Source of the DNA: an uncultured Opitutia bacterium
GTDB lineage: Bacteria; Verrucomicrobiota; Verrucomicrobiia; Opitutales; Opitutaceae
NCBI GenBank assembly: GCA_903900845.1
Contig: CAIUOU010000009.1
Coordinates: 1-33,811, forward strand
Reading direction: 5' to 3'
Length of the DNA stretch: 33,811 bases
Shown piece by piece: positions 1-6,571 of the stretch; position 1 is the stretch's first letter; each line of letters opens with the position of its first letter. Position numbers and translations under genes: made by a program. Below the pieces are notes generated by a model. The model was not told the DNA's origin. It was given only the letters and a program-made list of their open reading frames with translations, and did not search any database.

Positions 1-1
1 G

Positions 2-2779
2 ATTCGCGATCTGACGTTGCTGGCGCCGGGCGGCGCGGGCCCGGTCGCCTCGGAGGCCCCGGTGAAACTTGATCAATTCGTCGTGGGCGAGACGCGCGAG
101 ATGGAGGCCGCCGCGATCGCGATCAACGAGCAGCGGTTCGCGGCCAATGTGAAGACGGTGGTTTCGACGGACGAATTCGGCGCGGTCGCGGAGGGCAACG
201 TGGCCGAGTTCCTACGCTACCTGCCCGGGCTCACGGTGGACCTGAGCGGCGGCGACGCCCGCTTCGTCTCGATCGACGGCGCTCCGGCCGCCAACACCCC
301 TGTCACCCTCGGCGGCCTGAGTCTCTCCTCACCGACGGGCACCGGCCGCGCGGTGGAGGTCGGCTTCTTCAACCTCAACAACATCTCGCGCATCGACGTC
401 TCGATGTCGCCCACGCCCGACTCACCCGGGTCGGCGTTGGCTGGCTCGATCAACATGGTGCCGCGGAGCTCCTTCGAGCGGGCGCGTCCCGTGTTCAACG
501 GCAGCATCTACGTGATGGCGCGCGACGACCACCTGAAACTCGGCGGCCAGCCGGATTTCTTCCGCGAACCCCGCCGCGTGGTGCACCCCGGCTTCGACTT
601 TTCCTGGATAGTGCCCGTCAACAAACGCTTTGGATTCTCCGTCGCCACCGGCTACTCCGCGCAGTTCTCACACCAGGTCGGCCACACCAACACCTGGCGC
701 GGTGTGAGCACCGCGACCAACGGCACCGCCTTCCCGCACACCGTGCCCGGCAAACCCTACCTCTCGGCTTACCAGTACACCGACTCGCCCAAGGAGTCCC
801 AGCGCGACTCGCTCGGCGTCACGCTCGACTTCCGCCTTTCGCCCCGCGACCGCCTCTCCCTGTCCTACCAGTACTCATCGTTCGACGGCTGGATCGCCGC
901 CCGGAACCTCCAGTTCAATCCCACGCAGATCGTCCCCGGCACCTTCACCACGACTTCCGTCCAGGGCGTGACGGGCGCCGGCAACATCCAGATCACCAGC
1001 GGCAACGGCCGCGTGCGCGAGAACCGCACCTACCTGCCGACGCTGAACTGGCGCCATGACGGGCCGGTCTGGAAATTCGACGGCGGCGTCGGCCGCGCGT
1101 ACGGCAAGAACGCCATCCGCTCGCTGGACAAGGGCATGTTCCTCACCGTGATCGGCCGCCGGTCCAACGTGACCGTCAACTTCGACGAGATCATCGATAC
1201 CCGGCCCGGTGTGATCACGGTCCTGGACGGCGTGACGCGCGCCCCGGTCGACCCGTACCGCGCCGACTCCTACTCCTTCATCAGCGCGGCGGAAAATCCC
1301 CAGCAGGCGTCGGACATCAACTTCAGCTCGTTCCTGAACGCGCGCCGCGACTTTCTCACGGCGGTGCCTTTCACCCTGCGCGCCGGCCTGGATTTCCGTC
1401 AGTCGACGCGCGACAGCAACGCGGGCACGAACACCTGGAACTACCGCGGCAGCAACGTGCCGGGCAGCGCGGCCTCCTTCACCGACCCGTCAAGCGGTCA
1501 GCGTGATCGGATGTACGGCTTCCCCCGGATGCAGTTCCTCGACCACAAGAACACCGTCGAGTTCTGGAAGAAGAATCCGGGCGAGTTCACGTTCGACGCG
1601 AACACCGGCTACCGGAACTACGTCACGAGTTCGAAGTTCGCCCAGGAAGGCATCTCCTCCGCCTATCTGCGGGCTGACGCGGCGTTTTTCCAACGACGCC
1701 TTCAGGTGGTCGGCGGCGCGCGCGTCGAGCAGACCAACATCGCGGCGCAGGGCCCCCTCACCGATCTCACGCTGAACGTGCGCCGTGACTCCGCCGGCCG
1801 TCCGCTGCTCGACGCCGCGGGACGGGTGATCGCGGTCACCACCGACCCGCTTGAGACCTCCCGCCTCACCTTCCTGCCGCGAGGCACTGACGTCAGGAAG
1901 GAGTACCTGCGGGTATTCCCCAGTCTGAACGCGAGCTATCAGCTCCGCGAGAATCTCGTCGCCCGCACCGCGATCTCCACCTCCATCGGCCGGCCGGACT
2001 TTAACCAGTACGCCGGCGCGGTATCCCTTCCCAACACCGACAATCCGCCGGCCTCCAACAACCGCATCGCGGTCAACAACGTCGCGATCAAACCGTGGAC
2101 CGCGACCTCCACCAAGGTCCGCCTCGAGTACTACTTCGCGGGTGTCGGCCAGCTCACCGCCGGTGTCTTCCGCCGTGATTACCGGAATTTCTTCGGCAGC
2201 ACGGTGTTCCGGCCCTCGCCCGAGTTCCTCGGGCTCTACGCGCTCGATCCAGCCGAGTACGGTGCCTACGACGTCGCCACGCAGTACAACGTGCCCGGCG
2301 GCACGCGAATGGAGGGCTGGGATTTCAGCTACAAGCAGGCCCTCACGTTTTTTCCCCACTGGGCCCGCGGCCTGCAGGTGTTCGCCAACTACAGCCGCCG
2401 CACCACGCAGTCGCGCGACATCGGTACCATCGGCTTCAACGACATCCCTTACAGCGGCTCCTTCGGGGTGAGCCTCAATCGCGCGCGCTACAGCCTCCGG
2501 TTGAACTGTAGTTTCCGTGACGACCAGCGCACCAACAACGTGACCGGCGCATCGATCGAGCCTGGCACTTTCGTCTACACACCGGCGCGCAACACGATCG
2601 ACGTACTCGGCGAGTACACCCTCTGGAGGACGGTCGCGCTCTTCGCCAACCTGCGGAACATCGGCGACATCCCGAACGAGGACGCCGCCGAGGGCCCCAG
2701 CACGCCTGCCGTCGCCAAGCTGCGCTTCCGCGAGCGCTACGGGTCGCTCTGGACGCTCGGACTCAAGGGCACTTTCTGA
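2..2779 (+). CDS. TonB-dependent outer-membrane receptor (5' end outside window)
   Basis: A beta-barrel receptor that would import a ligand across the outer membrane using TonB energy. The frame is open to the left edge, so the true start, signal peptide and probably an N-terminal carboxypeptidase-regulatory-like domain lie outside; the TTG at 17 is not a credible start. About 925 residues are visible. The leader VKLDQFVVGETRE is followed by a plug domain with NVKTVVSTDEFG and AEGNVAEFLRYLPGLTVDL, an arrangement known from many Verrucomicrobiota receptors. The plug continues through SRIDVSMSPTPDSPGSALAGSINM. The rest alternates aromatic-rich strands typical of a 22-strand barrel and ends in KGTF, with the terminal Phe expected for BAM-dependent insertion. 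Only 8 bases separate it from araF, so it is probably co-transcribed with the arabinose-type ABC transporter and may import an arabinose-containing oligosaccharide. The ligand is inferred from context only. Confidence 0.93.
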   Translation: MRDLTLLAPGGAGPVASEAPVKLDQFVVGETREMEAAAIAINEQRFAANVKTVVSTDEFGAVAEGNVAEFLRYLPGLTVDLSGGDARFVSIDGAPAANTPVTLGGLSLSSPTGTGRAVEVGFFNLNNISRIDVSMSPTPDSPGSALAGSINMVPRSSFERARPVFNGSIYVMARDDHLKLGGQPDFFREPRRVVHPGFDFSWIVPVNKRFGFSVATGYSAQFSHQVGHTNTWRGVSTATNGTAFPHTVPGKPYLSAYQYTDSPKESQRDSLGVTLDFRLSPRDRLSLSYQYSSFDGWIAARNLQFNPTQIVPGTFTTTSVQGVTGAGNIQITSGNGRVRENRTYLPTLNWRHDGPVWKFDGGVGRAYGKNAIRSLDKGMFLTVIGRRSNVTVNFDEIIDTRPGVITVLDGVTRAPVDPYRADSYSFISAAENPQQASDINFSSFLNARRDFLTAVPFTLRAGLDFRQSTRDSNAGTNTWNYRGSNVPGSAASFTDPSSGQRDRMYGFPRMQFLDHKNTVEFWKKNPGEFTFDANTGYRNYVTSSKFAQEGISSAYLRADAAFFQRRLQVVGGARVEQTNIAAQGPLTDLTLNVRRDSAGRPLLDAAGRVIAVTTDPLETSRLTFLPRGTDVRKEYLRVFPSLNASYQLRENLVARTAISTSIGRPDFNQYAGAVSLPNTDNPPASNNRIAVNNVAIKPWTATSTKVRLEYYFAGVGQLTAGVFRRDYRNFFGSTVFRPSPEFLGLYALDPAEYGAYDVATQYNVPGGTRMEGWDFSYKQALTFFPHWARGLQVFANYSRRTTQSRDIGTIGFNDIPYSGSFGVSLNRARYSLRLNCSFRDDQRTNNVTGASIEPGTFVYTPARNTIDVLGEYTLWRTVALFANLRNIGDIPNEDAAEGPSTPAVAKLRFRERYGSLWTLGLKGTF

Positions 2780-2787
2780 TTCATCCC

Positions 2788-3816
2788 ATGCGCCTCACCC
2801 TCCTGTCCCTGCCGCTCACGGTCCTCACCACGCTTGCCGGCCTGCTCCTCGCGGGCTGCGGCAGGTCCGACGCCCCCGCCGGCAAGACCGCGCGCGAGGC
2901 GGCCCCGGTGACACTCGGCTTCCTGGTGAAGCAACCCGAGGAACCGTGGTTCCAACTCGAGTGGAAGTTCGCCGAACAGGCCGCCCAGGACCTGGGGTTC
3001 CGACTGGTCCGCATCGGCGCCACCGATGGCGAAAAGGTGCTCGCCGGCATCGACAGCCTCGCCGCCGCTGGAGCCAAGGGGCTCGTCATTTGCACACCTG
3101 ACACCCGCCTCGGCCCGGCCATCGCCGCCAAGACCAAGGCCGCCGGGATGAAGCTCATCGCGGTCGACGACCAGTTCGTCGGCACCGACGGCAAGCCGAT
3201 GACCGCGGTGCACTACCTCGGCATCTCCGCCGCCAAGATCGGCGAGACGGTCGGGCAGACCCTCGCCGCCGAGATGAAGAAACGCGGCTGGACCGCCGCC
3301 GATACGGGCGTTTGCGTCGCCTCCTTCGACGAACTCGCTACCGCCCGCGAACGCACCGATGGCGCCATCCGGGCACTCACCGCCGCGGGCCTGCCGGAAA
3401 GGGTGTTTTTCCGCGCCCCGATGCGCACCCCCGACATTCCCGGCTCTTTCGACGCCGTCACCACGCTCCTCACCCGGCAGGGCGCGGTACGGAACTGGCT
3501 CGTGTGCGGCTTCAACGACAACGCCGTGCTCGGCGCCGTGCGCGCACTCGAAGGCGCCGGAATCGGCGCCGACCGAGCCGTTGCGGTGGGGATCAACGGC
3601 ACGGATTGCATCACGGAACTCGAGAAGCCGAGACCGACCGCCTTCCTTGGCTCGATGCTGCTCTCGGCCAAGGAGCACGGCTACCGCACCTGCGAAATGA
3701 TGTTCCGGTGGATCCGCGACGGCGTGGAGCCTCCGCTCGAGACCCGCACGACGGGCGTCCTGATCACCCGGGAGAACTTCCGCCAGGTGCTCCGCGAGCA
3801 AGGCGTGCGCGAATGA
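2788..3816 (+). CDS. araF: AraF, L-arabinose-binding lipoprotein of an ABC transporter
   Basis: Periplasmic sugar-binding component of a high-affinity arabinose ABC importer, 342 residues. The N-terminus is a lipoprotein signal with lipobox LAGC and lipidated Cys24, so the protein is likely membrane anchored, unlike soluble E. coli AraF. The mature part matches E. coli ABP as I recall it, without gaps in the first half: GFLVKQPEEPWFQ, EWKFAEQAAQDLGF, GEKVLAGIDSLAA, VICTPDTRLG, IAVDDQF. Residues aligned with the ABP contacts Lys10, Glu14, Asp90, Arg151, Asn205 and Asn232 are kept (Lys48, Glu52, Asp128, then RERTDG, GFNDN and GINGTD). The residue aligned with Met108 is Ile146, in the context LGISAAKIGE. 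The start ATG lies 8 bases after the receptor stop without a good Shine-Dalgarno sequence. The stop overlaps the araG start (ATGA). L-arabinose or D-galactose are the likely ligands. Confidence 0.93.
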   Translation: MRLTLLSLPLTVLTTLAGLLLAGCGRSDAPAGKTAREAAPVTLGFLVKQPEEPWFQLEWKFAEQAAQDLGFRLVRIGATDGEKVLAGIDSLAAAGAKGLVICTPDTRLGPAIAAKTKAAGMKLIAVDDQFVGTDGKPMTAVHYLGISAAKIGETVGQTLAAEMKKRGWTAADTGVCVASFDELATARERTDGAIRALTAAGLPERVFFRAPMRTPDIPGSFDAVTTLLTRQGAVRNWLVCGFNDNAVLGAVRALEGAGIGADRAVAVGINGTDCITELEKPRPTAFLGSMLLSAKEHGYRTCEMMFRWIRDGVEPPLETRTTGVLITRENFRQVLREQGVRE

Positions 3817-5348
3817 GCGGTGGCGCGACGCCTTCGGCCTCGGACGCGGCGGCCCTCGCCTTCGCGGGCGTCGGCATGGAGTTCCCCGGCGTGCGCGCGC
3901 TCGATGATGTTTCATTCGAGGTGCGCGCGGGCTCGATCCATGCGCTGATGGGCGAGAACGGCGCGGGCAAATCAACCTTGCTGAAGATCCTCAGCGGGGC
4001 CCACCGCCCGACCGCCGGCGAGGTGCGCATCGACGCACGGCGCGTCGAGTTGTCCACCACCTCCGCGGCGCTCGCCGCCGGCGTGGCCGTGATTTACCAG
4101 GAACTGCATCTCGTGCCCGCGATGACGGTCGCCGAGAATCTCTACCTCGGCCATCTGCCCGCGCGGCTCGGCGTCATTGACCGTCGCCGGCTCGCGCGCG
4201 ACGCACGTCGTCAACTGGAGTTGGTCGGTGAGGACGTCCACCCGGACGCGCCCGTCGGCGAACTTTCCCTCGCCCAGCGCCAGATGGTCGAGATCGCCAA
4301 GGCCCTCACCCGCGGCGCACGCATCATCGCCTTCGATGAACCGACCAGCAGCCTTTCCGAACGCGAGGTGACCCGGTTATTCGCCATCATCCGCGACCTC
4401 CGCGCCCGCGGCTGTGCCATTCTCTATGTCTCGCACCGCATGGAGGAGATCTTCGCCTTGTGCGACCGCATCACGATCCTGCGCGACGGACGCCTTGTGC
4501 ACACCGGTGACGTGGCGAGCCTGACACGGGACTCCGTCGTGGAGCGCATGGTGGGCCGCCGGCTGGCGGATATCTACCGCCACGAGGCCCGCCCCCCCTC
4601 CGGAGCGGGCCTTTCCGTCGAGTCACTCGCCGGCCCGGGTCTCGCGGCGGCCTGTTCCTTCACCGCGTCGGCTGGCGAGATTCTCGGCATCTTCGGCCTG
4701 GTCGGCGCGGGAAGGACGGAACTGCTCCGCCTGATTTACGGCGCCACGCCGGCCGTGGGCGGGACGATCCGCGTGGCCGAGCGTCCGGTCGCGATCCGCG
4801 GTCCGCGGGACGCTCTGCGGGCGGGCATCGTGCTGTGCCCCGAGGACCGAAAGAAGGAGGGCATCATCCCGGTACGTTCGGTGCTGGAGAACCTAAACCT
4901 GAGCGCGCGCCGTCGCGTCGCCCGGGGCGGCGTCCTGATCGATGAATCGTGGGAGCGGCGCAACGCCGATGATCGTATCAGCCAGTTGCGGATCCGCACG
5001 CCGTCAGCCCGCGCCCTCATCCGCACGCTCTCCGGCGGCAACCAGCAGAAGGTCATCCTTGGCCGCTGGCTGGCGGAGACCGTCCGCGTTGTTCTGCTGG
5101 ACGAGCCGACCCGCGGCATCGACGTCGGCGCGAAGAGCGAGATCTACGCGATCATGCAGCAACTGGCCCGTGACGGCGTGTGCGTGGTGATGGTCTCGAG
5201 CGAGTTGCCCGAAATCCTCGGGATTTCCGACCGCATCCTTGTCATGCGCGGCGGCGCCATTGCGGCCGAAGTGACGCGGGCGGATGCGACCGAGGAGGGC
5301 CTGCTCAAGCTCGCGCTGCCACTGGAGGCCGCGGCGGCGAAGCCATGA
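3813..5348 (+). CDS. araG: AraG, arabinose ABC transporter ATPase (two nucleotide-binding domains)
   Basis: Cytoplasmic ATPase powering arabinose import, 511 residues against about 504 for E. coli AraG. The ATG at 3813 is chosen because it overlaps the araF stop as ATGA and starts exactly at the family's N-terminus; the open frame runs further upstream, but that part is araF in another phase. Domain 1 has Walker A GENGAGKST (47-55), the Q-loop region YQELHLVPAMTVAEN, signature LSLAQ (151-155), Walker B IIAFDEPTSS (171-180) and the H-loop in YVSHRMEEIF. Domain 2 has a Lys-less Walker A GLVGAGRTE (295-303), signature LSGGNQQK (406-413) and Walker B VVLLDEPTRG (426-435). The degenerate second Walker A is normal for the RbsA/AraG/MglA family. 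The stop overlaps the araH start. The match to E. coli AraG is close through domain 1. Confidence 0.95.
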   Translation: MSGGATPSASDAAALAFAGVGMEFPGVRALDDVSFEVRAGSIHALMGENGAGKSTLLKILSGAHRPTAGEVRIDARRVELSTTSAALAAGVAVIYQELHLVPAMTVAENLYLGHLPARLGVIDRRRLARDARRQLELVGEDVHPDAPVGELSLAQRQMVEIAKALTRGARIIAFDEPTSSLSEREVTRLFAIIRDLRARGCAILYVSHRMEEIFALCDRITILRDGRLVHTGDVASLTRDSVVERMVGRRLADIYRHEARPPSGAGLSVESLAGPGLAAACSFTASAGEILGIFGLVGAGRTELLRLIYGATPAVGGTIRVAERPVAIRGPRDALRAGIVLCPEDRKKEGIIPVRSVLENLNLSARRRVARGGVLIDESWERRNADDRISQLRIRTPSARALIRTLSGGNQQKVILGRWLAETVRVVLLDEPTRGIDVGAKSEIYAIMQQLARDGVCVVMVSSELPEILGISDRILVMRGGAIAAEVTRADATEEGLLKLALPLEAAAAKP

Positions 5349-6325
5349 AACCGACTGTGCGCCCGACTTTGGCCGGGGTCTTCGCCCGGGCGGGCATGCC
5401 GCTGGTGCTCGTGGTGCTCTTCGCCGGCTGCGCGCTGGGCGTCGAGAACTTCCTCAGTGTCGCCAACCTGCGCGGGCTCGCCCTCGCCGTTTCGATGACC
5501 GGCATGGTCGCCTGCACCATGATGTTCTGCCTCGCGGCGGGCGACTTCGACCTTTCGGTCGGCTCCATGGTCGCCGCTGCCGGCGTGATCGCCGCGGTGG
5601 TCATGAACCGAACCGGTAGCGTGGCGGCCGGCGTCGCCGCGGCCCTCGGTTTCGGGTTGGCCACGGGCCTCGTCAACGGGCTCGTCGTCGCGCAGCTGGG
5701 CGTCAACGCCCTGATCACGACCCTGGCCTCGATGCAGGTGGTGCGCGGCCTCGCGTTCATCGTGTCCGGCGGCTCGGCGGTCGGCATCGCGGCCGAGCCG
5801 TTCTTCGCGCTCGGAAGCGGCGGGCTGCTCGGCGTACCGGTCCCGGTTTGGATCACGATCGCCTGCTTCGCCGCGGCCGGGTTCACGCTTAACCGCACGG
5901 TTTTCGGCCGGGACACGCTCGCGGTGGGCGGCAACCCGGAGGCGGCCCGACTCGCGGGCATCGATGTGGCCCGGGTGAAGATCGCCGTCTTTGCGACGCA
6001 GGGCCTGATGGCGGCCCTCGCCGGTGTGGTGCTGGCGTCACGGGTCACGAGCGGCCAGCCCAACACGTCAGTCGGCTTTGAATTGGAGGTGATCTCCGCC
6101 TGCGTGCTGGGCGGCGTCTCACTGTCCGGCGGCGTCGCGCGAGTATCCCACGTGATCTCCGGCGTGCTCATTCTCGGGATCGTGCAGAACGCCATGAACC
6201 TTCTGAACGTCCCCACGTTCTGGCAGTACGTCGCCCGCGGCCTGATCCTCCTCGCCGCCGTCCTCCTCGACCGCTGGAACCACCTAAAGGGTCAGGGCGT
6301 TAAACGTTTAAACCCAGCCGGCTGA
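5345..6325 (+). CDS. araH: AraH, arabinose ABC transporter permease
   Basis: Inner-membrane permease of the AraFGH importer, 326 residues against about 328 in E. coli. The ATG at 5345 overlaps the araG stop (ATGA). The protein is almost wholly hydrophobic, with about eight to ten membrane segments, and carries the family signature CLAAGDFDLSVGSMVA near residues 60-75, where the usual sugar-ABC permease motif GxxDLSVGS is found. The cytoplasmic loop GRDTLAVGGNPEAARLAGI is the typical coupling region that meets AraG. The C-terminal repeat half includes VISACVLGGVSLSGGV. It ends the arabinose uptake operon. A 12-base palindrome overlaps its last codons and a likely terminator follows 10 bases after the stop. 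No arabinose catabolic gene (araA, araB, araD) lies in the window. Confidence 0.94.
   Translation: MKPTVRPTLAGVFARAGMPLVLVVLFAGCALGVENFLSVANLRGLALAVSMTGMVACTMMFCLAAGDFDLSVGSMVAAAGVIAAVVMNRTGSVAAGVAAALGFGLATGLVNGLVVAQLGVNALITTLASMQVVRGLAFIVSGGSAVGIAAEPFFALGSGGLLGVPVPVWITIACFAAAGFTLNRTVFGRDTLAVGGNPEAARLAGIDVARVKIAVFATQGLMAALAGVVLASRVTSGQPNTSVGFELEVISACVLGGVSLSGGVARVSHVISGVLILGIVQNAMNLLNVPTFWQYVARGLILLAAVLLDRWNHLKGQGVKRLNPAG
6300..6311. promoter_or_regulatory. AT-rich 12-base palindrome, possible LacI-family operator
   Basis: TTAAACGTTTAA is a perfect palindrome with a central CG, the general shape of LacI/GalR-family operators (AAACGTTT core). It stands out in GC-rich sequence at the very end of araH, about 260 bases upstream of the next receptor gene. 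No regulator gene is in the window, so a regulatory role is a guess from symmetry and base composition. Confidence 0.3.
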
Positions 6326-6335
6326 TGGGTGCATC

Positions 6336-6369
6336 GCCGTGCAGCCGTGGCTGCACGGCCTTGGTTTTG
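6336..6369 (+). terminator. Likely intrinsic terminator of the araFGH operon
   Basis: An 11-base perfect inverted repeat, GCCGTGCAGCC and GGCTGCACGGC (6336-6346 and 6349-6359), would fold to a 10-base stem with a 4-base loop. It is followed by a T-rich tail, CTTGGTTTT. It begins 10 bases after the araH stop. The tail is interrupted by GG, so termination may be partial. Confidence 0.65.
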
Positions 6370-6452
6370 AAACGAAGCGGCGCAGGGTTGCACGGGAAGA
6401 TCCAAGCGTCCTTGAAACTGCGGACCGCTCACCGGCCTTCGGATCAGCCAGT

Positions 6453-6462
6453 TTCCCGGGAA
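6453..6462. promoter_or_regulatory. TTCCCGGGAA palindrome upstream of second receptor
   Basis: A perfect 10-base palindrome lies about 110 bases before the receptor start at 6572, inside the 246-base gap 6326-6571. Apart from the terminator and this palindrome the gap shows no clear promoter; TTGCCG (6485-6490) and TAGGAT (6506-6511) are only 15 bases apart and a weak sigma70 fit. A role as an operator is speculative, and a 10-base GC palindrome can occur by chance here. Confidence 0.15.
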
Positions 6463-6571
6463 TCGGTCATCCGCCTGCGCGCAATTGCCGGCTTCCCTCA
6501 GTGCCTAGGATTTGCCCTATTGCTCGACCTTGCCCGGGTCGCACCTTCCCGGTCAAAAAAACCGAAACCCC

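Noticed and set aside
3312-3812. Upstream extension of the araG open frame
   Set aside because: This part is araF read in another phase (Arg/His-rich). The ATG at 3813 overlaps the araF stop and matches the family's N-terminus.
6326-6571. Cobalamin or other riboswitch before the second TonB receptor
   Set aside because: No B12-box-like or other conserved riboswitch core was recognised; only a terminator hairpin and short palindromes are present.
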